This document shows, in pieces, positions 44,101 through 55,654 of a stretch of DNA of 64,000 bases. A model generated the notes under the pieces. It was not told where the DNA came from and made no database searches. It was given only the letters and a program-made list of their open reading frames with translations. The stretch spans positions 1,736,001-1,800,000 of the forward strand of contig CAUWAG010000006.1 in NCBI GenBank assembly GCA_963556695.1, read 5' to 3'. A program made the position numbers and the translations under genes. Position 1 is the first letter of the stretch, and each line of letters starts with the position of its first letter. The stretch is from Anthostomella pinea (taxonomy: Eukaryota; Ascomycota; Sordariomycetes; Xylariales; Xylariaceae).

Positions 44101-47100
44101 ATGCCGAGGCCATCGCCAAGGCCAAAGCCCTCCGTGCTCCCAAGCAGATTGTCAGTGGTGAGGGATCAGGTCTTCAGGGCCTCTCCGGTGTTCATGGCAA
44201 GGACCATGCCCCCCAGAAAAGCGAAATCATGGTCAACTCATCGTCGGAAGACGAGGACGATTCTGATGATGCTGAGTTCCTAGCGAAGACTGCGGCTGGG
44301 CAGAGGCGCGGCGAAGATGTGTCCAAACGCATCCAGGCAATGAAGTTGAACCCTCGAGGACCTGTGAAGAAGGTCAAAATTCAGCGATCTGCCAAGGATA
44401 TGCGGGCGCGACTTGTTCCTCCTATGGACATCCTGCATCAAGCCATCCTCGAGTGGGACATCTTTCACGACGGCAATGACCCGCCGAACGGGATCACGTG
44501 CTCCAAGGTGTCTGATTCGTATTCGGACCCTTCGGAATACAAGCAGACCTTCTTGCCTCTGCTGATCAACGAGGCATGGCGATCCTTTGTGACCGCCAAG
44601 AACGAATCGACATCGAAGCCCTTCGGAATCAAGGTAGTAAATCGAATGAGCGTCGACAAGTTCATCGAGGTCAGCACCGCGATGCCTAAAGCGGAGAACA
44701 AGGATAAGTTTCTCGCGGAAGGAGACATAATCCTTTTCTCGCATGCATCAAACCCTTTGATGGGAGGAAGAGATGAACTCCATTGCCTTGCTCGCATTTG
44801 GCGAACACAGTTCAAGAACGGCAGCTTGGAGATACAGTACCGCTTGAGTAGCCGTGCTGGCCCTATACTGCAAACACTTATGCCACAGTCCGAGCTCTTT
44901 GCTATCAAGATCACGAACATGACGACTATTGAGCGTGAATACGCTTCTCTCGAAAGTCTCCAGTATTACGATCTAGCACCTGAAGTCCTCGAAGCGAAGC
45001 CGTCGCCAATGCTCAAGTTCAGTCCCGAAGCTGTTGAGAAGACTATGCAGAATTACCATCTGAATACCGGCCAGGCCAAGGCCATCCTGAATGCGAAAGA
45101 GAACGACGCGTTTACTTTGGTTCAAGGGTGAGTATTTCTGGATAGACAGACTTGAATCCTAAGCTAATTGACAAAACAGACCTCCGGGAACTGGCAAAAC
45201 CAAGACAATTGTCGCCATGGTCGGCGCACTTCTGACAGGCAACATGTCTGTTTCCGGCGGTACTGCAATCAAACGACCAGATGGTCTGGGATCCATCGGC
45301 AGCAAAGGGACATCGATCGGCAGCAAAGGGACATCGAAGAAACTCCTGGTTTGCGCGCCAAGTAACGCGGCCGTTGACGAGCTAGTTCTGCGTCTCAAGG
45401 CGGGCGTCAAGTCCACAAACGGGTCGTTTCACAAGATCAATGTCCTACGCCTCGGGAGAAGCGATGCGATCAACGCAGCCGTGAAGGATGTCACATTGGA
45501 TGAGTTGGTAAAGGCCCGAGTCGAGGGCCATGCTGCTCAGAACAATGGACCGACCTCTCGAGAGTTGATGCACAAGGAAGCTGGAGAGATCAAGACAGGT
45601 CTTGCGGAACTACGCCCCCGACTTGAGGCGGCTAGAGCCACTGGGGATCGCGCACAAATCAACCAATTGCAGCGCAAGTTCGATGAGATGAAGCGTCGCC
45701 AGGCACAGATTGGTTCCAAAATCGATGCCGATAAAGATTCCGGAAACACCGCTGCGCGCGAGAATGAGATCCGTCGCCGACAGATCCAGCAGGAAGTTCT
45801 AGACTCAGCCCATGTCCTTTGCGCCACACTCAGTGGTAGTGCTCATGATATGTTCAAGAACCTGGCTGTCGAGTTCGAGACTGTGATCATTGACGAAGCA
45901 GCGCAGTGTGTGGAGCTCAGTGCTCTGATTCCACTCAAGTACGGGTGCTCCAAGTGCATCCTCGTAGGTGACCCGAAGCAGCTACCGCCCACTGTGCTTT
46001 CGCAGTCTGCAGCGCGTTTCGGGTACGACCAGAGTCTGTTCGTCCGTATGCAACGGAATCACCCAGAAGACGTTCACCTACTCGATACACAGTATCGAAT
46101 GCATCCAGAGATCAGCCAATTCCCAAGCCAGGAGTTCTATGAACGACAACTCTTCGACGGCGACGATATGGGCAAACTTCGTCAACAACCATGGCATCAA
46201 TCTGCTCTCCTGGGCCCCTACCGCTTCTTTGACGTCAAGGGTTCTCAAGAGCGAGGGCGCTCAGGTCAGTCCCTCGTGAACCACGAGGAACTGAAAACTG
46301 CCATGCAGTTATATGAGCGATTCCGAACCGACTATCCAAACGTCGACGCGAAAGGCAAGATCGGAATAATCACGCCGTACAAGGCTCAACTGTTTGAGCT
46401 TCGTGATCAGTTTTCCCGGAAGTACGGCGATGGCATCAAGGACATCATCGACTTCAATACGACCGATGCTTTCCAGGGTCGAGAGTGCGAGATTATCATC
46501 TTTTCCTGTGTCCGTGCCAGTCCGACTGGTGGCATTGGATTCATGAGGGATATCCGACGTATGAACGTCGGTCTCACTCGTGCAAAGTCCTCACTGTGGA
46601 TCCTCGGCGACTCGCGAGCTCTGGTGCAGGGCGAGTTTTGGAACAAACTGATCGAGAATGCCAAGGTGAGGGATCGTTACACCACAGGCGATATTATGTC
46701 TATGCTCCGCAGACCCGGAGCTAAAGCGGCCCCTCCTACTTTCAACAGCCCTGCGCCCTCAGCAGCTCCAATCTCTCAGCTGCCGAGTCCCCGAGACACG
46801 GTCATGGGAAACAGCGGTACGGTCAGCCGGTCATCGAATAACAACCTCCCAAAGCCCACCAGCGGCAATGGAACCAATGATGTGACTATGAGAGATGCTC
46901 CTCCCTTCCGCGGTCCGGTTAACAGACCCAGACCTCCCAAGTTGTCACAATTCGGTGGCCTCAACGAGCGTGGCGAGCCGGCAACAATCTCAAGCCCGAC
47001 ATCAGATAGACCGATCATTCATCAATCGGGTCAAAATCAATCTGGTCAAAAGCGGGCAAGGGACGGTGCTGACGATGGGAAAGCACCGAAACGGGTGAGT

Positions 47101-47466
47101 CAACCAATCGAGAACAATTATTGACATGGTAACTTATCCTTGGTGTCACAGGTTGCAACCGCGTCATCAGGCTTCAGGATGCCACCAAGCGCACCTCGAG
47201 CAATGCAACGACCGCAGGATCCATCGGCAATGTCTGTCTTGGGAATTCCACAAACCCCTTCTTCGTCGTCTGCCAGCAGGCCGCCTCAACCGCCTGCAAA
47301 CGCACCACGGGTTAGTTTTCCGCATCCTTTGATATCGCAGACAAGCTAACATTTCCGATAGGGCCCGTCAAATGGCCAACGCCCACAAGCGCAACCCGTG
47401 AGGAAGAGGCCTTCTGCTGATCCCTTCATCAGACGGAAGCCGAACAAGCCTCCCCGAGGTCCTTAG
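41110..47466 (+). CDS. SEN1: Sen1-type superfamily 1 RNA/DNA helicase (5 exons)
   Basis: Exons read 41110-41459, 41516-45127, 45180-47094, 47152-47310 and 47362-47466, for 2046 residues, close to yeast Sen1 (2231). All four introns are 51-57 nt with GTAAG/GTGAG/GTTAG donors. The second intron splits the Walker A motif, GPPGTGKT (residues 1321-1328). Further helicase motifs are CAPSNAAVDEL, DEAA (1559-1562), VGDPKQLPPT, QYRMHP (1625-1630), DAFQGRE and VGLTRAKS, the UPF1-like SF1B set. The first 900 residues form the helical Sen1 N-terminal domain; the linker before the helicase is Lys/Glu-rich and the C-terminal tail is Pro/Ser/Asn-rich. Sen1 resolves RNA:DNA hybrids and ends transcription of non-coding RNAs in the nucleus. 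The ATG at 41110 has A at -3 and G at +4; an in-frame ATG at 40993 adds only Pro/Arg-rich sequence. A 21-bp perfect tandem duplication lies at 45295-45336. Confidence 0.92.
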
Positions 47467-49251
47467 TAGGCACTCATTTGGTGTCTCTCTGACTCTTCCA
47501 TGGATCATTCGGCGAATCAAAACCTAGACGGACGAAGATTTGATCTACTTTCACCGCATTGTCGATGAAACCCAGGGCCGAGAAACGTCCACTGATTATT
47601 TCAGGAGTCACCTTGCGGCTTTAGCATTGAACAGAGTCCATCCATCAAATGATAATGGCCCCATTTACAGAGGGTCAGCAGGATGGAGAGCTTGCGAGAG
47701 CATGAAAGCATGGTGGCATTCGCACAGGCGTTACGGAGGCGTATGGATTTCATATCCGAAGGCCATGGTTGATTCGGCGCGTTGCGGCTTGCATATTTGA
47801 TACCCGGTCTCGATACTCTCCGTAGTCTGGTTCAGGACATGGTTGATAGAGGAGTCGGCAGGTCTCGGTAACTACGTAGATGCTTTGATAGTCGGGCACT
47901 CAAAGTCGCCAGGCAGAATTGTTGTGAGCTCTTTGAGAAGAGGGCTAGTATGGGTAAGTACGCGTGCTAGTCTGTGTTTCCGTGACTTGGACCGATTCCG
48001 TGATGTGTACTTGGGAATGTGAGTGTTCGGCGTCGGATTCGGCCAGCGATGACTGGACTGTGGAGAATGGCTTATGTGGCTGCCTTCAAAGGCGCAGCGA
48101 CCTCATGTCGTGGCCAGCCATCCGCAATACCCCTTCACCCACCTCTGTCTCAAATCGGATAGTCTTCGCCTCTTTTCAGAGAAGCTCGTCTCTGTTCGCT
48201 TCGGCTGCTCCGAATGCTTCCAGTGGGGACAGGTTTTCATCTGGCGTGCCGTCGATACACTGAATCCCCATCAGCATATTTTGGCGTGCTCATCTCCGTC
48301 CAGCCTCTTGCCCAGAATCGGAGAAGCCCTATAACCCTGATAACCCTTTTAACCCCTAAATGTACGCGTGAGGGACGGACATTTCCTAGCATCGCCCAAG
48401 TGATTGGATTGACACCACGAATCCAGTGGTACTGGATGATCGTCCAATCGTATACATCCAGGCCAGTGTCGTCGTCCTTACTCCACAGTCAATAGCAGTT
48501 GTTCTCGTCTGTACAGCAAGGAGAATTCCTGAATCGGAATACTTGGTCCCCTTTGGAATCCGTTTTGCCGTCCATGGGAACCCCATGATCTCCTGCTGGG
48601 CAAGCTCGGAGTTGACGAACGACATCGCCTGGACAGCCGTGTACCACCCTCTATATTGGTTGACCGGATGTTACAGCGACATTGCGGGGTGTTGGATACC
48701 TAGCTGTAATGCATCGGGTCGTATGTAGTGTCACCCTTGGTTGACACGGTCCTGACAGAGACCTGCAGGCCCCTTCATCGCATATTTCGACAACCGCGCT
48801 CCCTTATCGACAAGGCGGCGGGCGATATTGACGATAGAGTCTCGAAGAAGGCGAAGCTCTTAGACACCCGGTGGTCAAGACAGTATATGTTGGCTCTCCT
48901 AGACTGCTCTTGGCGGTTCACGATGGAGTCTGATCGCAGATCAATCGAACGAACTCTTTTTGGCTGTACCATCATCATCGACTAAGATGCGGATTGACTT
49001 ATGCATAGGACGTCGAGAAGCTGAGCATCCATCGATTATCCAATTCGCTTAGACGCACCGGTTGCGAGCCAAGACTTCGCCAGGCCTGGCTCCTTTTCCT
49101 TCGGACCTAGCTCCCTCCGCAGGGGATGCTACTACAGCTTCGTATGCCGCATCGCCCGTCACCCGCATCCCGGCTCGTCGCATCTGACCATCGCAACGTC
49201 CATCAAGAAGCCGTCAGTTGGTTGTCTCTCTGTCAGTTGTGTTAGAAAATC
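47467..49251. other. Intergenic, no supported gene
   Basis: Openings reach 100 codons but have no domain or consistent splice signals. I see no repeat, RNA gene or transposon in this stretch. Confidence 0.5.
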
Positions 49252-50272
49252 TCAGCTTGGCACCAAGTTGTCTCGTCTGAGTGCCCGCGAGAATGAGCCG
49301 AAGCCGGAATCCTGCCTATCCAAACCAGCCCGAGGCAGCGCTTGACCTCTCTTCCGAGCCGTGTGGAGGAAATCGGGTGCCGTAAAGGCGGGTTGCGCAA
49401 CCCTGACACCGTCGACCTCCAGTGCTTTCACCAATCCCGGCCACTGAACGAAGACCGAACCGTCCTTGATGCTGAACTTTGTGCGCTCGACGTGCGGTAC
49501 GATCTCCCCCATGGACTCGATGGAGAAGGACTCGCCTCGCGGTGCTCCCGCGAAGGTGGTGTCAGCTGGTATATTCGATGGGATCGAATCCGTGTTCTTC
49601 GAAGAGGATGCGGAGCTGTATTGTTTCCCCGGTCGTGGAGCCTGTCTCATGGAACTGGAGGCTGTGGGACAAGATGCGGAGGACGGAGTGCTTGCTGGTT
49701 TGGGCGCGGTCCTTGTCGACTATCTGGTTGGTGGTGCGTGTGCGGTTTCGACGTTGCCGTCGTACTCGTGACTCGTTGTTATGGATAATGAGGGTTGGGG
49801 AGGAGTAGAGGAATCGTATAAGGAAATAACCATCTGTGAGGATTTCGTTAGTAGCCGGTATTTGTATTCGGTCTTCTGCCTCGCCTGTGTTATCAATGTC
49901 AGAGCGTAACTCGCATCTGATGGGTGATTTTGTATCACGACTCTGCCGGGGGCAACGAGGAAAGCAGTCACTCAGATGGCTCAGCCGCTGCGAGTGGCTG
50001 CACCCCATCGAACCCAGCCTTCTCGATATAAACGGCGCGAAGTACTCTTTTTCCAGACGCACATCCGAAGCCGCCACCGTAGATTGCTGCAGATGCCCGG
50101 CCGCATGCCAGCCTGCCTGGTTGTTCTCTGGGGCTTCGGACCGCGGCCTAGAAAGGGGGTCGTTGAGAGGCATCATAGCTGCGTGATGTATGCGGGTGCG
50201 CCAGATTGAGTACGATGTTGTTTGACGAGCTCCTAGGCATTCCCAGTTAGTCTTTAGCTTTGGTGTTTTCAT
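49252..50272 (-). CDS. Possible hypothetical protein, unclear structure
   Basis: Two overlapping minus-strand openings in different frames, 50272-49562 (236 codons) and 49650-49252 (132 codons), both have fairly protein-like segments: NEILTDGYFLIRFLYSS in the first, and SIESMGEIVPHVERTKFS then FVQWPGLVKALEVDG in the second. They could be exons of one gene joined by a small intron, or one frame broken by a single-base shift, but I found no convincing splice pair. No family is recognised. The upstream part of the first opening is Arg/Ser-rich and may be leader. Confidence 0.22.
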
Positions 50273-51045
50273 GTTGATCTGTGGGCTGCCTTTGGATGTT
50301 TGCCAATCGGATTCCTCATCTACTGTAGGGCTATCCTGCTGTAGGTTTGCTACAATGGTTTCTGTTAGGTATATAGGTCCTCGGACCCATGATGATGGGC
50401 GAAGGAAGAGTGTAAGGGGGACATGGGCCTTTTCGATAATTCCCCTATTGCTTACCGTGGACTTACATCTGCAGTTCTTATATATATATATATTGACAAT
50501 TCCAAGAAGATCACGGCATCGTGTATTCAGTTAACTCGTGTTGGCCATACATGGGTGAGGCACACGCTGTCTATGGGTAGACATAGGTGCTATCATTACA
50601 CCTACAGTATCTGCGGATTGTCGTTACCCGGCTACGACACTCCTATCGTACTGCCAGGCAACTAACCAGCCTGAAAGGGCCGTGCGCTTTGTCGTCCCCA
50701 GGCCGCAGCGAGCTGCACGATTGATGGAAAACCTTGCCGTTTCCCAGCTGCCTCTGTACATCTACGTCCCCACTCCCCAGACCAACACATCCATGTACCT
50801 GTCTCTACCGCCGTCCACCTTCATCGCCAATTCCAGATCGGCGATTTCTCCCTCCTGTCTCTACCGACGTCCGAACGGAGCTCGCTTCTCCCCCGTGTTT
50901 GGCAGATGATGATGGTATTGGTCAGGCTCGTGCAAGGGTACCTCAGGTTTGTTATTAAAAGAACTTTGGCGATTTCTGCCTCGTTTGCCGCATTGCCGCA
51001 TTGCCGCATTGCCGCTGTCTTGCGACCTGCAGACGCTTAATCATC
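50273..51045. other. Intergenic, upstream of the ankyrin pseudogene
   Basis: No gene is supported. A (TA)n run lies near 50480-50494. The triple 'gccgcattg' series at 50988-51013 is a short tandem repeat just before the ankyrin gene start. Confidence 0.45.
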
Positions 51046-53093
51046 ATGGTAGCCAACCTCGTCGACATCCCCTCCGAGCTGCATCTCAAGATTGCCCGGT
51101 GCCTTGACTTCCAGCCCGTTCCTCTTCGAGCACTCTCATTGACCTGTCGCGGACTACACCAGTCTATCAACCATGCTTTCTATCACGCCGCAGCACAAGA
51201 TCATCGCGAACTGCTCTACTGGGCTTGCGAAACAGGTCAGGTTGCCTTGGCCAACCGTCTCCTGGAGGCTGGTGCGAATCCTAATGTGCCGTACCGAGTC
51301 CGAATTGGAGAGTCAGGAATTCAGCTCGAGATGGAGCAAGAGGCAAGAGTGACGATGGAGGATGCTTCACATCAAGACACTTTCTTGGCTTGGCATACAA
51401 ATATCACCGTTCCTGGCCTGTCGAGATCCCTCCCTCGGAACCTTATGATCTGGCTGTGAACACAGACCCTCACATATACAACCACAAGGACGATTTCCAA
51501 TACTGGTTCCCAATGCACTGTGCTGCAAAGGGCGGCTGCGACGAAGCGGTACGGCTCTTGGTGGACTATGGTGCACGCCTCGACCCTCCTGCGTATGGTA
51601 TTTGCCCCTGCTCCTTCGGTGTTCGCGCCCAAAAGCCTCTCCATGTGGCACTTTGTCATCGGAACGAATCGACAGCAAATCTGCTTCTGTCACTGGGATC
51701 CTCTTTCGCCGTCAGCTTTAATCAATACCCTACCGCCCTTCAGTTTGCGGCCATGCATTCTTGCACCTCCACCATCCAACACATCTACGACAATAAAGAC
51801 ATAGACTCCTTGGATCAAGGTGGCGATACCCCCTCACGCTCTGCGTACAAAGGCGATGCTAACATGCAAACCTTCTCACTTTTGTTGCAGCATGGAGCAG
51901 ATATCAACGAAAACCTTGGCGACGGATGCACAACCTTGCACCTAGCCTGTTTCTACGGATACTTCCACGAGGCTATCCGATACGTCCTTGCGGGTGCCAA
52001 TGTTGATGGTGTTTGGTCTTCTGAGTTTATCCACATAGCCCGTGGTACTACCTTCACTACGTTGGTCCGACCCCTCCACCTGTGCTGCAGGCGAACCAAA
52101 GACAAAGAAATCACCCATTTCGGCCGGCGGCCAGCACTCACAGGCACATCGGGCCATATCTGACTTCCAGTCAGAAAGAGACCGGCTCACACTGGTCAAG
52201 CTCTTGCTAGAGAAAGGAGCCCGCGCACGAGGCAGTAACATGCACGAACAGTCTCCCCTCGTTCTCGCTTCAGCATCACATTTGATTCCGGTCATGGCTC
52301 TTTTGGTCGAAAGCGGCGCAGACGTGTGCGAAGCAGACCAAAACAATTGGTTCCCTCTAGCAGCGGCTGTATCCGGGGACGTTCTCTCAGACATGCCCAA
52401 GGGGGATGAAAAACTTTGGCCAACTGTGTATTGGCTATTGAAACAAGGAGCGCAGCCAAACCAGTTCAGAGTCATTGGTCAAGGCTGCACGGCCCTGCAA
52501 GTCCTCTGCGGGCGTGTGGCGACTACTGATCCAGTGCAAGCTCATATTCGACTTGAAGCCGCACGACTACTGCTAAACTATGGCGCAGATCCAAACCTTC
52601 CCTTCCACAGCCGACGCTCAAGCTCGTTGGCCCGGGAACTACTCAGCCTTCAATGCTGCTTTTCAGGCGGAACAATACGACCTGTTCCGTCTGATGTTGC
52701 AGAATGGTGTCAAAATGAGAGACATTTGCCAGCATCTATACCCAATTCTGTTCACAATGATGTTTTCTCTCCGGAGAGACAGCAATCAGCATTACCAACA
52801 CAGGCCCATCAAAATGGCGAAGCTAAGAAAGTGAGACGAGATTGGCAAGCGAGAGGCAAAGGTCCGACGGGCTGTGCGATTCCTACTCGATCATGATGAA
52901 AAACGCAGCCTGTCACGCCACCCCCTAGCACTCTGGGCGGCCACAATGGAACCTGATCTTCCAGTAGCCGAGATGTTGATCGAAGCTGGGGCAGTAGACG
53001 TCTCACTGACCGTGAAGTACGGGGTAGAGTGTAAGTACAGCTTACACCATTAACTGACTCTACTCTCCCAGGGGATCTTTTAGGTACGAGCTA

Positions 53094-54443
53094 AACTCGG
53101 TGGACAAAAGTCTCCGCCCGACCCACCACAATCTCCTTCAGATCAAAACAACGCGTCAATCACCCTTCGACTTCACCACTCTCTCAACACCGCAATTAAT
53201 AATGGATTTACGATATTTTGGGGACGAATTAAGCGGTAATCGCGTCGCTAACGGCGAATTCACTTCAGAAGCTCGCTCGGCAATCGTGGCGGCGCGAATC
53301 GACGGCAGAACGCGTAGGGATGTTGTAACCGCGTTTAAAACGAAGCGCCTGAAAACCATTTCCGATATTATCACTAACTTTGAGGCCACTTCTACACCGA
53401 AATCTGCCCCAAGGAGCGGTCGCCCACCCGTTTTGAATACTCGCGAACGCGCTCATGTGATCGAAAAGGCGAGAGAGCTCCCCAGGGCGATGTGGCAGAA
53501 GATTCGAAACGAAGCCTGCGTTTCGTGCTCTCCCAAGACTATCAAGAGGATATGTCACGCACATGGCCTCCAGAAGTGGCGCGCAGCGAAGCGAATCAAG
53601 CTCACAGATGAGGACGCTCAGAAGAGGCTCGCTTTTGCCAATTATTATAGCACACCAGAGCGCCTGGAGGAGTTGTTGCAAGCTATGTTCTCAGACGAAT
53701 GTATGGTCCAAAACTCATTCGATAATCCAGGCGATTGGGCCATCCGATTCTCTTCAGAGCGGTACCGTTATGATCTCGTGAACGAGACGGATCACGGCAA
53801 ATCTCGTATTTCGATAATGGTGTGGTCTATGATCTGGCTACGCGGCGGAGAAGGAGGACTAGGCAAGTTGGTCTTCTGCCCACTCGATCCGGATGCTCCG
53901 CGCGGAGGAGTATCCGCAGAGTCATACAAATGGGTTCTTGAGGAAGGCCTGCTTCCGTTCTATGAGGCTGGAGATCCTTTTGTTCAAGATAACGCGAAAA
54001 TTCACCTCACTGGCGGTGTTCCGGAGTGGATGGAGGAGCACGGCATCCACTATATCGACTGGCCTCCTCACAGCCCCGATATGAACCTAATCGAGCACGT
54101 TTGGCGACTTCTGAAAAAGAACATACGTACTATCGAGCCTGAATTTTCTGAATTGAAGGATAATATCCCCCATTATCACTACGCACACGAGTTAATTGAG
54201 CAGGCGTGGTCAGAGATCGATCCGGAGCAGGTTCGGGCCTTGATGGAGTCACTGGAGGACCGAATAGCTGCAGTGAGGCGCGCCAGTGGTTGGTATACAC
54301 ACTATTGACTTAGTTATTAAATACAATTTATTTGAGAATTCTATCACCAGAATTGGATGCGTTATGGTTCAATTGAGTTGGAGGGTATAGTAGATGGAAG
54401 GGGTAAAATTGGGGATCGGGCGGAGACTTTTGTCCACGCATTG
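53094..54443 (+). mobile_element. Tc1/mariner transposon, 1350 bp, apparently intact
   Basis: The ends share an inverted repeat whose core is GTGGACAAAAGTCTCCGCCC (from 53101 on the left; reverse complement ending about 54437 on the right), with a few less conserved bases out to the TA on each side (53092-53093 and 54444-54445). TA duplication is the normal target of this superfamily. The element holds one open transposase frame in the same orientation as the ankyrin gene it interrupts. No stops or RIP-like decay are visible, unlike older elements in this window. Confidence 0.92.
53202..54308 (+). CDS. Tc1-type DD34E transposase
   Basis: The 368-residue protein starts at ATG 53202 (the open frame extends upstream through the terminal repeat to 53100, which is not coding). 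Residues about 20-130 form the paired-type helix-turn-helix DNA-binding region (RDVVTAFKTKR, then a SGRPPVL hinge, as in Tc1 family members). The catalytic triad is visible: Asp in FSDECMVQ, Asp in FVQDNAKIH and Glu in SPDMNLIEHVW, with 34 residues between the second and third, hence DD34E. It would bind the inverted repeats and perform cut-and-paste transposition into TA in the nucleus. All key residues are present and the frame is complete, so the copy may be active. Confidence 0.9.
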   Translation: MDLRYFGDELSGNRVANGEFTSEARSAIVAARIDGRTRRDVVTAFKTKRLKTISDIITNFEATSTPKSAPRSGRPPVLNTRERAHVIEKARELPRAMWQKIRNEACVSCSPKTIKRICHAHGLQKWRAAKRIKLTDEDAQKRLAFANYYSTPERLEELLQAMFSDECMVQNSFDNPGDWAIRFSSERYRYDLVNETDHGKSRISIMVWSMIWLRGGEGGLGKLVFCPLDPDAPRGGVSAESYKWVLEEGLLPFYEAGDPFVQDNAKIHLTGGVPEWMEEHGIHYIDWPPHSPDMNLIEHVWRLLKKNIRTIEPEFSELKDNIPHYHYAHELIEQAWSEIDPEQVRALMESLEDRIAAVRRASGWYTHY

Positions 54444-54723
54444 TAACCTGGAACACACAGTCCTTTCCAACTTCGCCCGAGGAGTCACTCCCGGTGCTTT
54501 AGCCCTTGCCGAACGTGTCTTCAACTTAGGGGCGGATGCCACAATGGAAGACTGCATCTTAGAAGGCATCAGTCAGATGAATTTGCCTTTCATCCAACTG
54601 TTGATACGCTATGGCGCGAAGACCAGAATCGAGGCTACGACAGAGTGGGAGTTTGAGGTGTGGGTGAGAACCGCCCAGCCGTTGTTGAGTGCGGGTTATG
54701 GTGCAGTGTTTCCGAGATCTTAA

Positions 54724-55222
54724 GACAGGGACCACAGGCTTGCTGGGAGGTCTACGAGGAACCCCAACAGTCATGCAGCCTAGCAAGCGACACGAAGAAC
54801 AATCGTCTCTTCGTTCGGTCCTCGATCTTCTCTGAGACTGCCGGCTGACGTCCACCGCACTCACAACCACAGTGGTGCATAGGCGGCATTATATTCGGAT
54901 GTACAATAGTTGCTTCTCTGTAGATTTCCAGGTTGTGAGCTTCTCACTCTGCTACAGTAGCTACTCCGCTTCTAGCACAATAAGACGCACACTTCCGAGA
55001 TGACTTCAACATCTTGCGTGAAATAACGAATGCCTGAAAACCTCTATTACCTCAGCCTGGTCGAGTAAAACACCACCAATCCCCATGATCGCTGCCCAAG
55101 AAACCCCGCGAGTGTTACAAGAAGTATAAGCCAAATCGTACAGGAAACTCCCTTCGTCGCCCGCACACCTCGCGAAACAGCCTGCCCCATCTCATGCTTC
55201 AGCTCGGCCGGACCGCGTTCTC
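54724..55222. other. Intergenic
   Basis: This is the stretch between the ankyrin pseudogene stop and the 3' end of the small secreted-protein gene. I see no gene or repeat. Confidence 0.5.
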
Positions 55223-55654
55223 CTATTTGTAGTCGGCATAGTTGTTGTCCAAGTTTGACCCCGTCCCCGATAGATCCGACCCCGTTGACCCCGTCCCCGA
55301 TAGATCCGACCCCGTTGACCCCGTCCCCGATAGATCCGACCCCGTTGACCCGGCGCCACCATCATACTCGTTCTTGTCGTTTGTGACGGTTTCGTCCAAC
55401 TGCTTCATATCATCCACCACAGTGCGCGAATCGTTCAGGATCTTGAGACCTTGTTCAATAATCTGTCGTCTCTGCTTCTCGGTCGCAGCGCCGGACGCTC
55501 TCATGTCTTCGATGGCGCGGGCTTTGATGGCCTGGTCAGCGGCACCACCGGCGATGTCGTTCCGGGCTGCGAGCTTGCGGTTCATCTCTGAGGAGATGGC
55601 GCTGACCGCTGTGGCAGCGGTGAGGAGGGTGAGGAGGGTGCTGGTGATCTTCAT
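55223..55654 (-). CDS. Small secreted protein with GSTGSDLSGT repeats
   Basis: From ATG 55654 the frame encodes 143 residues, starting with a clear signal peptide (MKITSTLLTLLTAATAVSA, cleavage after Ala19). An in-frame ATG at 55702 adds 16 residues that would bury the signal, so the inner start is preferred. The mature part is charged and helical (QAIKARAIEDMRAS, then RRQIIEQGLKILNDSR) and has no cysteine. It ends in three perfect copies of the decapeptide GSTGSDLSGT, encoded by a 30-bp tandem repeat, followed by NLDNNYADYK. I do not recognise the family. It is a candidate secreted or wall-associated protein; no partner gene is adjacent. Confidence 0.7.
   Translation of the reverse strand: MKITSTLLTLLTAATAVSAISSEMNRKLAARNDIAGGAADQAIKARAIEDMRASGAATEKQRRQIIEQGLKILNDSRTVVDDMKQLDETVTNDKNEYDGGAGSTGSDLSGTGSTGSDLSGTGSTGSDLSGTGSNLDNNYADYK
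55256..55345. repeat. 30-bp tandem repeat, three perfect copies, in coding sequence
   Basis: The unit starting tgaccccgtccccgatagat occurs three times in succession with no mismatch and a partial fourth. It keeps frame and encodes GSTGSDLSGT on the minus strand. Perfect identity points to recent copy-number change. Confidence 0.92.

Larger units (their letters stand above)
51046..54723 (+). pseudogene. F-box-like/ankyrin-repeat gene, frameshifted and split by a Tc1 transposon
   Basis: The frame starts at ATG 51046 with an F-box-like segment (VDIPSELHLKIARCLDF, then LRALSLTCRGLHQS) and continues into ankyrin repeats such as LLEAGANPN, PMHCAAKGG, LLLQHGADIN, LLVESGADV and LLLNYGADPN. Reading must change frame near 51385, near 52100 and near 52600, and an in-frame TGA lies at 52832-52834 followed by clear ankyrin sequence (RFLLDHDEKR, then AEMLIEAGAVDV). 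A possible intron starts at 53031 (GTAAGT). The Tc1 element at 53094-54443 then interrupts the gene, which resumes at about 54446 (ALAERVFNLGADA) and ends at 54723. The intact gene would have resembled the many fungal F-box/ankyrin proteins of unknown target. Some frame changes could be unrecognised introns. Confidence 0.75.

Noticed and set aside
22830..50272. Biosynthetic gene cluster or defence system
   Set aside because: Neighbouring genes (hydrolase, chitinase, pirin, glycosylase, Sen1) have unrelated roles, mixed orientation and wide spacing; no core synthase or paired system genes are present.
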